This document shows positions 23,905 through 34,027 of a DNA stretch of 64,000 bases, one piece after another (position 1 is the stretch's first letter; each line of letters starts with the position of its first letter). Source of the DNA: Pleionea litopenaei (GTDB lineage Bacteria > Pseudomonadota > Gammaproteobacteria > Enterobacterales > Kangiellaceae); contig NZ_CP133548.1 of assembly GCF_031198435.1 (NCBI RefSeq), forward strand, positions 992,001 through 1,056,000, in the 5' to 3' direction. The position numbers and the translations under genes were made by a program. The notes below the pieces were generated by a model. That model had not been told where the DNA came from. It did no database searches and saw only the letters and a list, made by a program, of their open reading frames with translations.

Positions 23905-23909
23905 AGTTT

Positions 23910-23941
23910 GCCTGATGCCACCTTCTTTTTGGTCATCAGGC
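23910..23941 (+). terminator. Hairpin between the DUF3106 gene and lon
   Basis: GCCTGATG (23910-23917) pairs with CATCAGGC (23934-23941), with an inner ACC/GGT pairing around a T-rich loop. It begins five bases after the DUF3106 stop codon. It probably ends the sigma operon, although no T tract follows. Confidence 0.5.
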
Positions 23942-23950
23942 TGCTATAAT
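23942..23950 (+). promoter_or_regulatory. Extended -10 promoter of lon
   Basis: TGCTATAAT at 23942-23950 is a perfect extended -10 element. No good -35 stands upstream, which extended -10 promoters tolerate. The ATG is 48 bases further on, with AAGGA about ten bases before it. No sigma-32 motif is seen. Confidence 0.6.
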
Positions 23951-23997
23951 CAATGCCATAATACGATAAAAATTTTCTGGTTAAGGATAAATCGCAT

Positions 23998-26397
23998 ATG
24001 GCGTCTGATCACGATTACGGTGAACCTGATATTGAGTTCTCTATTGAGTCTGATAGCTCAATTAAAGACCTAACTCCCAACGACGAAATATTGCCCAGCG
24101 AGATATGTCTACTACCCTTGTCTGAACGACCGTTTTTTCCTCCACAAACATTGCCTATTTTAATGAATGAGGAGGTTTGGCGAGAAACGATTGAATACAT
24201 TGCCGACACAGAAACAAAGATCGCAGGGCTTGTTCTGGTTAAAAACCCACACCCAGAAGAATCGTCTCCGGAAGAGTTTCATGGCATTGGAACTTTGGTT
24301 CGAATTCACCACCCGGTTCTCTCGTCTGGAAAAATCCAATTTATCGCTGAAGGCATTCAACGCTTTAGAATTAAAAAGTGGCGCACTAAGGAGCCGCCAT
24401 TTATTGTCGAAGTTGAGTATCCAAAAGAACCCGACTACCGCGATATAGACGAACTTAAAGCCTACGCAGTTGCGATTATTAATACGTTAAAAGAGTTGGT
24501 TCCGTTAAATCCTCTGTACAGTGAAGAACTCAAATTTTTCCTCAATCGATTTAATCCCAATGAGCCCTCTCCTCTCACTGACTTTGCCGCCAGCTTGACC
24601 ACCGCTACTCGAGAAAAACTTCAAGAAGTTTTAGAGCAAGTTCATTTACGCAAGCGAATGGAAAATGTTCTGGTGATGATCAAAAAAGAACTTGAAGTAG
24701 CTCAGCTCCAGAACAGTATTCAGCGGCAAGTTGAAGACAAGCTGACCGAGCACCAACGAAAGTTCTTTTTACGCGAGCAGCTAAAAGCTATTCAAAAAGA
24801 ATTGGGTATTGCTAAAGATGATAAGACAGCAGACATCGAGCGCTTCAATGAACGTATGGATGCATTGACTATACCTGATGATGCTAAAGAGAAAATTAAT
24901 GGCGAAATTGATAAGTTATCAATCTTAGAACAAGGCTCTCCAGAGTATTCCGTCACTCGTAACTATTTGGATGTCGTCACCAGTCTACCATGGGGCATCA
25001 CTACAACGGATAAAATAGATCTCAAGCGAGCCCGACGCGAACTCAACAAAGAACACGCCGGGCTAAATGATGTGAAAGACCGAATTGTCGAGTTTCTAGC
25101 GGTTGGAGCATTAACCGGTCAAGTCGCTGGCTCAATTTTATTATTGGTGGGGCCACCAGGGGTCGGCAAAACGTCGATTGGCCGTTCAATTGCTAACGCG
25201 CTGGGTCGAAAATTCTATCGATTCTCATTAGGTGGTATGCGAGATGAAGCGGAAATAAAAGGTCACCGTAGAACTTACATTGGCGCGATGCCAGGTAAAC
25301 TCATTCAAGCGATTAAAGATACCCAAAGTTCAAATCCAGTAATCATGCTTGATGAAATTGATAAGATTGGTAGCTCTTACCAAGGTGATCCGGCAAGTGC
25401 ATTACTTGAAGTTTTAGATCCAGAACAGAATGAAAACTTTCTTGATCACTATCTTGATGTTCGATTTGATTTATCGAAGACACTCTTTATATGTACCGCT
25501 AATCAACTAGACACGATTCCAAGACCGTTACTCGATCGCATGGAAACCATTCGTCTATCTGGATACATTACGCAAGAAAAAATAGAAATTGCTAAGCAGT
25601 ATTTGTGGCCTAAAAAACTACAAGCGTGTGGTTTAAAGTCGAGCCAAGTAAAGATCACCGACTCTGGACTAAGAAAGATCATTGAAGATTATGCGCGTGA
25701 AGCTGGTGTCCGAAACTTAGACAAACAACTGGGGCGAATCGCACGTAAATGTGTGGTGAAAATTGTCACAGGTAAAGTCAAAAAAGTATCTATCAGCCAA
25801 AACAATGTCGAAGAATACTTAGGCACACCTTGGTTCCAACAAGAAAAACCAGGAAATAGTCTTGGCGTAGTCACTGGGCTTGCATGGACTTCTTTAGGCG
25901 GCTCAACGCTAAATATTGAAGCGGCGATTATTCACAGTAAAAATCGCGGCTTTCGCTTAACCGGTAAGCTCGGAGAGGTGATGAAAGAAAGTGCCGAAAT
26001 AGCCTATGCTTATGTTGCTTCTCAACTTGAATCCTTCGGTGCAAAATCAGACGCATTTGATCAAACGATGATCCACCTCCATGTGCCTGAAGGAGCCACA
26101 CCGAAAGATGGGCCTTCCGCAGGTATTACAATGGCTACCGCATTGCTGTCATTAGCACTTGCCAAGTCACCAAGAAAACAAATCGCCATGACAGGAGAAC
26201 TAACGCTTACTGGCAAAGTGTTAGCCGTTGGTGGTATCCGTGAAAAAATTATCGCCGCCCGCCGCGCAAAAATTAAAACCGTGCTTTTACCAGAGGCGTG
26301 CCGTGGAGATTATCAAGAACTACCAAAGCACATCACGGATGGAATGAAAGTGCACTTTGTGTCGAGCTTTGAGCAAGTTGTAGAGATAATGTTTTAG
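23998..26397 (+). CDS. lon: ATP-dependent Lon protease
   Basis: This is a 799-residue single-chain AAA+ protease. An N-terminal Lon domain spans about residues 35-230. Walker A is GPPGVGKTS near 385-393, Walker B is IMLDEIDK, and the proteolytic Ser/Lys dyad is Ser707 (KDGPSAG) and Lys750 (GGIREK). It degrades misfolded and regulatory proteins in the cytoplasm. The gene stands alone, not behind clpX, so it could be a second Lon copy; the rest of the genome would decide. An extended -10 promoter lies upstream. Confidence 0.96.
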   Translation: MASDHDYGEPDIEFSIESDSSIKDLTPNDEILPSEICLLPLSERPFFPPQTLPILMNEEVWRETIEYIADTETKIAGLVLVKNPHPEESSPEEFHGIGTLVRIHHPVLSSGKIQFIAEGIQRFRIKKWRTKEPPFIVEVEYPKEPDYRDIDELKAYAVAIINTLKELVPLNPLYSEELKFFLNRFNPNEPSPLTDFAASLTTATREKLQEVLEQVHLRKRMENVLVMIKKELEVAQLQNSIQRQVEDKLTEHQRKFFLREQLKAIQKELGIAKDDKTADIERFNERMDALTIPDDAKEKINGEIDKLSILEQGSPEYSVTRNYLDVVTSLPWGITTTDKIDLKRARRELNKEHAGLNDVKDRIVEFLAVGALTGQVAGSILLLVGPPGVGKTSIGRSIANALGRKFYRFSLGGMRDEAEIKGHRRTYIGAMPGKLIQAIKDTQSSNPVIMLDEIDKIGSSYQGDPASALLEVLDPEQNENFLDHYLDVRFDLSKTLFICTANQLDTIPRPLLDRMETIRLSGYITQEKIEIAKQYLWPKKLQACGLKSSQVKITDSGLRKIIEDYAREAGVRNLDKQLGRIARKCVVKIVTGKVKKVSISQNNVEEYLGTPWFQQEKPGNSLGVVTGLAWTSLGGSTLNIEAAIIHSKNRGFRLTGKLGEVMKESAEIAYAYVASQLESFGAKSDAFDQTMIHLHVPEGATPKDGPSAGITMATALLSLALAKSPRKQIAMTGELTLTGKVLAVGGIREKIIAARRAKIKTVLLPEACRGDYQELPKHITDGMKVHFVSSFEQVVEIMF

Positions 26398-26448
26398 CCG
26401 ATAATCTGTTTTAACCGATAATTTGTTTTAAAAGATAATAGTTTTTAG
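26398..26448 (+). repeat. Degenerate 17-bp tandem repeats after lon
   Basis: CCGATAATCTGTTTTAA and CCGATAATTTGTTTTAA follow each other directly (26398-26431), then a decayed third copy. The end of lon itself (GATAATGTTTTAG) resembles the unit, so the array may have grown by duplicating the gene's 3' end. Confidence 0.65.
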
Positions 26449-26452
26449 TAGA

Positions 26453-26479
26453 GAATGCATTTTAGTAAAAAATGCATTC
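26453..26479. terminator. Strong hairpin downstream of lon
   Basis: GAATGCATTTT (26453-26463) pairs with AAAATGCATTC (26469-26479) around an AGTAA loop: an 11-bp perfect stem. AT-rich ends on both sides would let it work in either direction. Confidence 0.6.
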
Positions 26480-26741
26480 TTATCGGCTTTTCACGAGAGT
26501 AAATGTGAACCCATTAATACCACTCTACAATAGAGCGGGCCACGCCATAATAGAGCGAGTTTGTTCGTTATTTACAGGTCGTTATTTACTGGCCGTATTT
26601 TTAAGATGCGCGAGCTTACGATTTACTTACTTTTAACAGGGCTCTTTTCAGGGGCCTTCTAAATAGTTTTATCAAGCATCTTGTCGCTTACATTCACTGT
26701 ATCAATCGTTCTATCCTAATAACCTCTTGATACAGTGCTTT
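26480..26741. other. Non-coding stretch between lon and the DUF2238 gene
   Basis: No gene is supported. Short direct repeats occur here: AATAGAGCG twice near 26530-26560 and CGTTATTTAC twice near 26568-26590. They look like small tandem duplications. Confidence 0.4.
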
Positions 26742-27359
26742 CTATGATAATCTCTTTATTTGATGGTCGTGCCATCTACTCAGAAAAATCACACTAAAAG
26801 AAGCTCCAATTAAGGCCCAAAACATATCCGACTGGGTGTCCCAAACATAACCTTGTGTGCCTAGAAATGATTCAGCTGCTTCATCTGATAAAAGAGCAAC
26901 CCACCATTCAATTAATTCGTAAAAAGCAGAAAAACCAAGACATATTGAAAGAATAAATAAATTACGCCATGCTGGTGAACTCACTACGCTAAGTCGAATG
27001 AGCAGCTCTCTAGCGATCACTGCAGGTACAAGCCCTTGCATTAAATGTCCTAACTTATCATAGTTATTACGATCGCCACCGGTTACATTTTTAACCCAGT
27101 CTCCGAAAGGCACTTCAGCGTAGGTATAATGCCCCCCAACCATCAATACTAGGCAGTGAGCAAGAATCAAAACGTACAATAACGTTGTCAAAGGAAAACG
27201 GCTTCTAGTCACGAGCAAAATAATGGCTCCGATCACCGCCGGAGCGACTTCAAGTGCCCAGGTATAGTAGTCTTTCGGACCGATTGCCGACCAAATAAAT
27301 ACCACTAAAAACACTAGACTCCAAATAACCAGTGCCAAACTCACTTTTTCTTTCTGCAT
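26742..27359 (-). CDS. DUF2238 (YjdF-like) inner-membrane protein
   Basis: The 205-residue product has about six membrane spans. The DUF2238 signature is present: DRNNYDKLGHLMQGLVPAV near the middle, and FYELIEWW later. The family is widespread and uncharacterised; E. coli YjdF is a homologue of similar size. It closes a minus-strand series adk-hemH-HNH-DUF2238, 13 bases after the HNH gene. Confidence 0.88.
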   Translation of the reverse strand: MQKEKVSLALVIWSLVFLVVFIWSAIGPKDYYTWALEVAPAVIGAIILLVTRSRFPLTTLLYVLILAHCLVLMVGGHYTYAEVPFGDWVKNVTGGDRNNYDKLGHLMQGLVPAVIARELLIRLSVVSSPAWRNLFILSICLGFSAFYELIEWWVALLSDEAAESFLGTQGYVWDTQSDMFWALIGASFSVIFLSRWHDHQIKRLS

Positions 27360-27372
27360 GCTAAATCCTTTT

Positions 27373-27675
27373 CTAAAGCGGGTTCTTGACTCTTTGCTTT
27401 GCCACCCATTGAAAGTGCTTTTCTAACTGCGGATCATTAAGTAACAATTGAAGCGTATTAAAACGCTCTGCTAACGTAACTTCATCATAGCATTTATGTA
27501 TGCCTCGGTGACATTGGCGACAAATCATGACACCTTGATTAAGAGTATCTTTAGAGTAAAGTTTTTGAAATCGTTTACGACGATGTACTTTTCTCGGAAT
27601 AAGATGATGGAAGGTTAAGAAAGTGCGACGGTGGCAAGTTTCGCACTCCCCTACTTTTACGCTGCTCCGAGTCAC
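27373..27675 (-). CDS. Small HNH endonuclease-like protein
   Basis: This 100-residue protein has two Cys pairs (CETCH, CRQCH) that would hold zinc, and HHLIPRK between them with the catalytic His pair, followed by GIHKCYDE. This is an HNH/McrA-like fold. It starts with GTG overlapping the hemH TGA (GTGA), so its translation depends on hemH. No partner methylase is near, so a restriction role is unlikely; the substrate is unknown. Confidence 0.82.
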   Translation of the reverse strand: MTRSSVKVGECETCHRRTFLTFHHLIPRKVHRRKRFQKLYSKDTLNQGVMICRQCHRGIHKCYDEVTLAERFNTLQLLLNDPQLEKHFQWVAKQRVKNPL

Positions 27676-28652
27676 TCTTCTAAGCGGAGTTTGTTTTTCA
27701 CAATATCAAACAGCACACCCACATGATCGGGCTGCGCATTTAGGCAAGGTACATAATGATAATGCTTTCCACCGGCTTCTTTAAAAATATCATGGTTTTC
27801 AACCTGTATTTCTTCCAAGGTTTCCAAACAGTCAGCGGCAAACCCCGGACATATAACATCGACGGAAATTCCTTCCTTCCCTAATTTCTCCATAGTTTCA
27901 TCGGTGTAAGGTTGCAGCCACTCTTCTCTGCCGAAACGTGATTGAAAACAACATAACCATTCATCCGCCTTCAACTCCAATTCTTCAGCCAATAGACGGG
28001 CTGTTTCGCGACATTCATCGGGGTAAACATCGCCGTTGTCTGCATAACGCTTGGGTATACCGTGAAAAGAGATAAGTAATTTATCGCCCCGCCCCTTCTC
28101 ATGCCAACTTGCGCGAACTGAGTTAGCTAATGCTTTGATGTACCCTGGATGAGAGTGATAATCCCGCACAAAATCAATACCTGGCATGTTCCATTGCTTG
28201 GCTATGACTTTGGCAACTCGGTCGTAAACGGAAGCAGTCGTCGCTGAGGAATATTGCGGGTACAAGGGTAACACAATCACTCTACTACAATTCCCTAGAC
28301 TCGCTAGACCGTCAGCAATGGAAGGCGAGCCATAATTCATGGCATAGCTAACTTGGCAATCGATTGCCTTATCGTCAAATAGCTGCTGCAACAACTCTGC
28401 TTGAGAGCGTGTCGTCGCTAACAAAGGAGAGCCTTGATCAGTCCAAATTGACTGATAGAGCTTAGCCACTTTCGGCGGGCGTACGCGTAAAATAATACCA
28501 TGCAATATCGGACACCAAATCCAACGAGACAAATCCACCACTCGATGGTCATGGAGAAATTCAGCAAGGTACTTTCTAACAGCTGGCGCTGTTGGGGCAT
28601 CAGGAGTGCCTAGATTTACTAGCAGCACTCCGATTGAAGAAGTTTTAGTCAT
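27672..28652 (-). CDS. hemH: Ferrochelatase HemH
   Basis: Ferrochelatase inserts Fe(II) into protoporphyrin IX, the last step of haem synthesis. This 326-residue protein has the marks of the family: GVLLVNLGTPDAP at the start, the active-site SFHGIPKRY near residues 196-204 (catalytic His) and CPGFAADCLETLEE with the conserved Glu near 265-280. The length is normal. It lies 27 bases after adk. Haem from this pathway would feed the ccm system and bacterioferritin of this window. Confidence 0.97.
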   Translation of the reverse strand: MTKTSSIGVLLVNLGTPDAPTAPAVRKYLAEFLHDHRVVDLSRWIWCPILHGIILRVRPPKVAKLYQSIWTDQGSPLLATTRSQAELLQQLFDDKAIDCQVSYAMNYGSPSIADGLASLGNCSRVIVLPLYPQYSSATTASVYDRVAKVIAKQWNMPGIDFVRDYHSHPGYIKALANSVRASWHEKGRGDKLLISFHGIPKRYADNGDVYPDECRETARLLAEELELKADEWLCCFQSRFGREEWLQPYTDETMEKLGKEGISVDVICPGFAADCLETLEEIQVENHDIFKEAGGKHYHYVPCLNAQPDHVGVLFDIVKNKLRLEE

Positions 28653-28679
28653 TGGTTAACCAGTTAAGTTACGCTCTGG

Positions 28680-29354
<675 letters not shown>

Positions 29355-29599
29355 CTACATTTTGCGGCAATTTAACCAATCGCCGTCTCGTTTATTTTAA
29401 CTTTGTGTAGTCGTAAGATACCTATCACAAACCGCTAACTCAAGCGAATTATGACACTTTTCGTCGATTTATCAGGCTTTGGCTGAAAGATAAACATTAG
29501 GAATGGGTTTTAACGTGGCAAGCACCGTAAATTTACCGTGTCTTTAGCAAAAATGACGAGTGATAGGCGCTCTAGCCATTGGCTGAGCGCCATCTCCCT

Positions 29600-31495
29600 T
29601 TACTTAGCGAGTAAGAGCTTATTAAGGCGCTTGGTAAAGGTTCCGGGATCATTTAAGGAGCCCGACTCAGCAAGCAGCGCTTGTTCAAATAGAAACATCG
29701 CCCAATCTTCAAATACTGCGTCAGACTGCTCCGCGGCGTGTTGAACTAATTGATGCTCGGGGTTTAACTCAAAAACCGGTTTGATTTCTGGCGCACTTTG
29801 TCCAGCTGCAGCCATCAGCCTCGCCATCTGTGCCGACATTTCACCTTCGGAGCTGACGACACACGCCGGAGAATCGGTTAATCGATGAGTCACTTTTACG
29901 TCTTTAACTTTATCACCAAGAACCGCTTTGAAGCGCTCGATAAGCGAAGCACTGTCTTTTTCTAGTTGCTCACGCTGCTCCTTTTCTTCTTGGTTTTCGA
30001 GCTCACCTAAATCTAAGTCGCCTTGAGTTACCGAAACCAGCTTCTTCTCTTGGTAATCAGATAAATGAGAAATTGCCCATTCATCGATACGATCGGCGAG
30101 CAATAGAACCTCGATACCTTTCTTACGGAATACTTCTAAGTGAGGACTATTTTTCGCCGTTTCAAAACTATCGGCTGTGATGTAATAAATCTTATCTTGA
30201 CCATCGTTCATTCGAGACACATAGTCATCGAGTGAAACATCTTGCTTAGCAGAGTCTGTGTGTGTCGAAGAAAATCGCATTAGACCAGCAAGAGTTTGTT
30301 GGTTGGAAAAGTCTTCGCCCAAACCTTCTTTTAATACATTTCCAAACTGCTCCCAAAAATGCTGGTAAGCCTCAGGATCTTTCTTTGCGGTTTTCTCTAG
30401 TAACGAGAGTATGCGTTTAACACAAGCGTTCTTTAACGACTGAGTAACTGAACTGTCTTGCAAAATTTCTCGCGATACATTTAATGGTAAGTCATTGCTA
30501 TCGAGCACACCACGAACGAAACGTAAGTAAACCGGTAAGAACTGCTCAGCATCGTCCATAATAAAGACCCGTTGAACATACAGTTTTACACCACGAGAAC
30601 GTTCACGATTCCAAAGGTCAAAAGGTGCATTTTTCGGAATGTAAAGTAAGCTAGTATACTCCTGCGTCCCTTCGACTTTGTTGTGCGCCCAAGACATTGG
30701 CTCGGTAAAGTCATGAGATATATGTTTATAAAATTCTTTATACTCATCTTCTGAAATGTCTGATTTACTTCTCGTCCATAGAGCAGTCGCTTTATTGACG
30801 GCTTCGAATTCAGTTGACGGTTTGGGGTCCTCACCTTCTGCAGCAGGTTCGGCTGGCTTAAGCATTTGCACAGGTACCGAAATGTGATCGGAGTATTTTC
30901 CAATAATTGACCGCAAACGCCAGTCATTTAAAAACTCTTTTTCTGAGTCTTTCAAATGCAGAATTATGTCAGTTCCTCGACCAGCTTTGTCACTTGGCTC
31001 TATTTCAAACTCCCCTTCACCTTGCGAAGACCAACTGAAACTCTCATTACTTCCGGCTGCTTTCGAAACTACAGTCATTTTGTCAGCAACGATAAATCCA
31101 GAATAAAAGCCCACACCAAATTGTCCAATAAGGTTTGCGTCTTTTTTCTGATCTCCTGACAGCTTACTTAAAAAATCAGCGGTGCCTGACTTAGCGATGG
31201 TTCCCAAATTTGCGATCAGCTCATCTTTCGACATGCCGATACCATTATCACTAATGGTCAGCGTACCAGCCTGCTCGTCAGTAGTAATACGAATTTTAAA
31301 ATCAGGATCTTCGGCAATAAGCTCACTGTTATCTAACGATTGAAAACGAAGCTTGTCCACAGCATCTGCCGCATTAGAAATCAATTCACGCAAAAAGATC
31401 TCTTTATTGCTGTACAAAGAATGAACCATCAAATGAAGCAATTGCTTCACTTCAGTCTGAAAGCTATGTTTTTCCATCGTTGGCGTCTCACTCAT
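29600..31495 (-). CDS. htpG: Molecular chaperone HtpG (Hsp90)
   Basis: This is a 631-residue Hsp90. I start at the ATG giving [10 protein letters not shown] because GGAGGAG stands seven bases upstream. GHKL ATPase motifs are [19 protein letters not shown] and [11 protein letters not shown] in the N-terminal domain. A middle domain and a C-terminal dimerisation domain follow. A near-perfect sigma-32 promoter lies about 120 bases upstream. HtpG works with DnaK in refolding. Confidence 0.97.
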   Translation of the reverse strand: MSETPTMEKHSFQTEVKQLLHLMVHSLYSNKEIFLRELISNAADAVDKLRFQSLDNSELIAEDPDFKIRITTDEQAGTLTISDNGIGMSKDELIANLGTIAKSGTADFLSKLSGDQKKDANLIGQFGVGFYSGFIVADKMTVVSKAAGSNESFSWSSQGEGEFEIEPSDKAGRGTDIILHLKDSEKEFLNDWRLRSIIGKYSDHISVPVQMLKPAEPAAEGEDPKPSTEFEAVNKATALWTRSKSDISEDEYKEFYKHISHDFTEPMSWAHNKVEGTQEYTSLLYIPKNAPFDLWNRERSRGVKLYVQRVFIMDDAEQFLPVYLRFVRGVLDSNDLPLNVSREILQDSSVTQSLKNACVKRILSLLEKTAKKDPEAYQHFWEQFGNVLKEGLGEDFSNQQTLAGLMRFSSTHTDSAKQDVSLDDYVSRMNDGQDKIYYITADSFETAKNSPHLEVFRKKGIEVLLLADRIDEWAISHLSDYQEKKLVSVTQGDLDLGELENQEEKEQREQLEKDSASLIERFKAVLGDKVKDVKVTHRLTDSPACVVSSEGEMSAQMARLMAAAGQSAPEIKPVFELNPEHQLVQHAAEQSDAVFEDWAMFLFEQALLAESGSLNDPGTFTKRLNKLLLAK

Positions 31496-31611
31496 TGCCA
31501 ATCTCCTCCGATTCTGAAAAGTAGTCACTTGGGTTTAATGAAAACCTATGGTTTGATTAGAATAGTTAAGACTGCTGCTATTTTTCATTGCAGTCTTCAC
31601 CAATGACAGGG

Positions 31612-31639
31612 AGATGGGGGCAGTTAACCGCTTTTCAAG
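31612..31639 (-). promoter_or_regulatory. Sigma-32 heat-shock promoter of htpG
   Basis: On the minus strand CTTGAAA (31639-31633) is followed after 13 bases by CCCCATCT (31619-31612). This matches the sigma-32 consensus CTTGAAA-N13-CCCCATNT base for base. It lies between hicB and htpG and gives a leader of about 110 bases. Confidence 0.85.
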
Positions 31640-31648
31640 GTTTAAGTT

Positions 31649-31984
31649 TTAATTCGGCATATTTTTTATCAGAATTTGAACTTCTCGATTTAACCAATGG
31701 GATACCCCTACGGCTTCTCTCTCAGCAGCATGCATCACTTTTCTTTGGTCATCGGGGGCCAGGCATATCGTATAACGCCCTATAAATGGAGATACCGGGG
31801 ATAAAGCTTCACGCTTTACTAGAGACAAGTAATCATCGATGACTTCTACAAAACGTCGTTTTAGGGTAAGCAGATTATCGCCATCAAACAACAATACATC
31901 AGGCGCATTTATGACCTCACCGACAATAAGGTCAGTTTCTGGTTCATAATCTAGCTGTGCAACAAAGCCTTTATAGGTCAGCAT
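31649..31984 (-). CDS. HicB family protein without a HicA partner
   Basis: This 111-residue protein has the HicB fold: YKGFVAQLDYEPETDLIVGEV, then LFDGDNLLTLKRRFVEVIDDYLS, and a C-terminal Arc/CopG-like part (SPFIGRYTICLAPDDQRKV, VSHWLNREV). HicB proteins are antitoxins of the HicA mRNA interferase and repress their own operon. There is no room for a HicA gene on either side (113 bases upstream; 153 bases downstream before htpG, part of which is the promoter). It is an orphan, perhaps a regulator or a remnant. Confidence 0.85.
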   Translation of the reverse strand: MLTYKGFVAQLDYEPETDLIVGEVINAPDVLLFDGDNLLTLKRRFVEVIDDYLSLVKREALSPVSPFIGRYTICLAPDDQRKVMHAAEREAVGVSHWLNREVQILIKNMPN

Positions 31985-32098
31985 CTACTCGTCCTATACT
32001 CACCAAACAACTACCTGTAATAATAGCAGTTAGTTGGAAAAACAGGTCGATTTCTTAGTTTAATTTAATCTGTTTAAACCGGCTTTATATAGCTAAAT

Positions 32099-32698
32099 TT
32101 AGTACTCTATTTTTCTGCGCTCATTGATTGACCGCGCGAGGGTTCCAGAATCAATGTATTCAAGCTCACCACCGATAGGCACACCTTGTGCAATACGAGT
32201 CACTGGAATTTGATATTTCTCGATTAACTCTCTTAAATAATGAGCGGTTGCTTCACCTTCAATTGTCGAGCTTGTCGCTAAAATAACTTCTCTTATTTGC
32301 TGCGATTGGAGTCGCGTTTCGAAGGTATCAAGACCGAGCTCTTCAGGCCCTATTCCATCGAGAGGAGATAGCTGACCCATGAGCACGAAATAGTGCCCTT
32401 CAAAAGCGCCAGAGTTCTCAATGGCGAGCACATCGGCAGGCGACTCTACAACGCAAATGAGCGATGCGTCTCGCTTATAGTTTGAGCAAATTTCACACAG
32501 CTCAGACTCGGTGAAATTTTTGCACTGTTTACAGTGTTCAATGCGCGACATTGCATCAGATAATACCTGAGCAAGCTTTTCACCACCTCGACGATTGCGT
32601 TCAAGTAAATAAAGAGCCATACGTTGCGCACTTTTCCTGCCGACGCCAGGAAGACAGCGCAATCCCTCAACTAATTCTTCAAGTAAATTTTCCGCCAT
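32099..32698 (-). CDS. recR: Recombination protein RecR
   Basis: This 199-residue protein acts with RecF and RecO to load RecA on gapped DNA. It has an N-terminal helix-hairpin-helix ([16 protein letters not shown]), a four-Cys zinc motif (CKQCKNF, LCEICSN) and a Toprim domain ([15 protein letters not shown]). The start codon lies two bases after ybaB. dnaX-ybaB-recR is a widely conserved order. Confidence 0.97.
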   Translation of the reverse strand: MAENLLEELVEGLRCLPGVGRKSAQRMALYLLERNRRGGEKLAQVLSDAMSRIEHCKQCKNFTESELCEICSNYKRDASLICVVESPADVLAIENSGAFEGHYFVLMGQLSPLDGIGPEELGLDTFETRLQSQQIREVILATSSTIEGEATAHYLRELIEKYQIPVTRIAQGVPIGGELEYIDSGTLARSINERRKIEY

Positions 32699-32700
32699 TG

Positions 32701-33021
32701 CTAAAAGGGCATTTTAAAGCCAGGAGGCAAGGGTAAACCTTGGGTGACCGATGACATTCTTTCTTGGCTTTCTGCTTCAACTCGACGAACGGCATCGTTC
32801 ACCGCAGCAGCAACTAAGTCTTCTAAAATTTCTTTATCGTCACTCATTAAACTATCGTCTATGTGTACACGCTTAACGTCGTGTCGACCTGTCATGACTA
32901 CCTTGACCATTCCAGCACCAGCTTCACCGGTTACTTCCAAGTTAGCCACTTCTTCTTGAGCTTTTTGCATCTTTTCTTGAAGCTGCTGTGCCTGCTTCAT
33001 CATGCCACCTAAGCCTTTCAT
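32701..33021 (-). CDS. ybaB: Nucleoid-associated protein YbaB/EbfC
   Basis: This small DNA-binding protein (106 residues) has a helical N-terminus ([20 protein letters not shown]), followed by strands [17 protein letters not shown] and the [17 protein letters not shown] helix. It forms tweezer-shaped dimers that bind DNA. AGAGG lies about eight bases before the ATG. It sits between dnaX and recR as in most gammaproteobacteria. Confidence 0.96.
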   Translation of the reverse strand: MKGLGGMMKQAQQLQEKMQKAQEEVANLEVTGEAGAGMVKVVMTGRHDVKRVHIDDSLMSDDKEILEDLVAAAVNDAVRRVEAESQERMSSVTQGLPLPPGFKMPF

Positions 33022-33049
33022 AAGATTTCCTCTTTCTCTCTAATAGAAT

Positions 33050-34027
33050 TTAATTGTTTACATCTAGTTGCTTGTCAAGCTCGATATCTTGTTGCGAAAT
33101 GTTAGCTTGAAATGCGTTTAAAATGCTAACAACTTTTTGATTCTCCAAAAAAGATTCTTTAACTTGATTTAAGTAATTTAGATAGTTTTGCTCAGAAATT
33201 TCTTTCGGTGTATTGAATAGCTCTTCGACGTAATCAAACTCAATTTTTACGTCAACCTTCAGTGAGCGAGAAACTTCGTCTTGAATTTTCTTATACGCTG
33301 AGTCGGTAACAAAGTGCTCAACTGACGAACGAGTTTTTAAGGCTATCGTATGATTATCTACGCGAACAACCGAGCTATTGTTAAGAATTTGGAACAACGC
33401 GCCGGTCAACTGTAAATCTTGAATGAACTCATGCCATTTTTCAGGTTGAGCCAGCAGTTCAGTTGACCATTGCTTGCTCACTTTAGGTTTCGGTGAAAGC
33501 TGAGAGTCCTGAACATGAGCAACCTCACTATTGAGTATGCTCGAATTAGCCTGCTCTGAACTCTTTGTAATATCCGTTACGACGGCGTTTGTCACTTCAG
33601 AATTAGTATCATCTAGATGAACATCAGTTTTCGAATCTGACAATGAAGGCTGCTCGACAGGAGCGCTAGTGAGGCTCACTTTCTCAAGAGTTTGAGTTTC
33701 TCGATCGCTGCTGTTTGCACTGCTTTGAGAATTTTGTGGGGAGTGTCGGTTAGCAAAGGACTCTTGCTCACCTACTAATTCGTTCTTATGGTCAATAGCG
33801 CCTGAACATTCAGCATCTTTTTTAGTAGATTCATCAACTACCTTTTTCTCATCAACGAGCCTTTGTTCATCAACGAGCTTTACTGAAGTTTGAGTGTCTA
33901 AAGCTGATTCGTCACTTGTTTCCGATAATGAGTCAGATTTAAGAGACTTTTCGCGAATAAGTCGATTTGATGCATCGTCTTTAACTAGACTATTCGACGA
34001 ATTATTTGAGCTTAAACTATTTTTTTT
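33050..34027 (-). CDS. dnaX: DnaX tau-specific C-terminal part (reached by frame change at A9)
   Basis: This 325-residue stretch continues dnaX in another frame and has no start signals of its own. It begins with a low-complexity Ser/Asp/Glu-rich linker, including a VDE(Q/K)-type six-residue repeat, then ends in a conserved tau C-terminal domain. WSTELLAQPEKWHEFIQDLQ, and VVSILNAFQANISQQDIELD at the end, match E. coli tau domain V, which binds the polymerase alpha subunit. To be made it must be joined to the gamma part by loss of one A (or gain of two) in the A9 run. The alternative is a sequencing error in the homopolymer. Confidence 0.75.
   Translation of the reverse strand, partial: KKNSLSSNNSSNSLVKDDASNRLIREKSLKSDSLSETSDESALDTQTSVKLVDEQRLVDEKKVVDESTKKDAECSGAIDHKNELVGEQESFANRHSPQNSQSSANSSDRETQTLEKVSLTSAPVEQPSLSDSKTDVHLDDTNSEVTNAVVTDITKSSEQANSSILNSEVAHVQDSQLSPKPKVSKQWSTELLAQPEKWHEFIQDLQLTGALFQILNNSSVVRVDNHTIALKTRSSVEHFVTDSAYKKIQDEVSRSLKVDVKIEFDYVEELFNTPKEISEQNYLNYLNQVKESFLENQKVVSILNAFQANISQQDIELDKQLDVNN

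Noticed and set aside
31985-32098. HicA toxin gene upstream of hicB
   Set aside because: Only 113 bases lie between recR and hicB, too short for a HicA, and no ORF with its motif is there.
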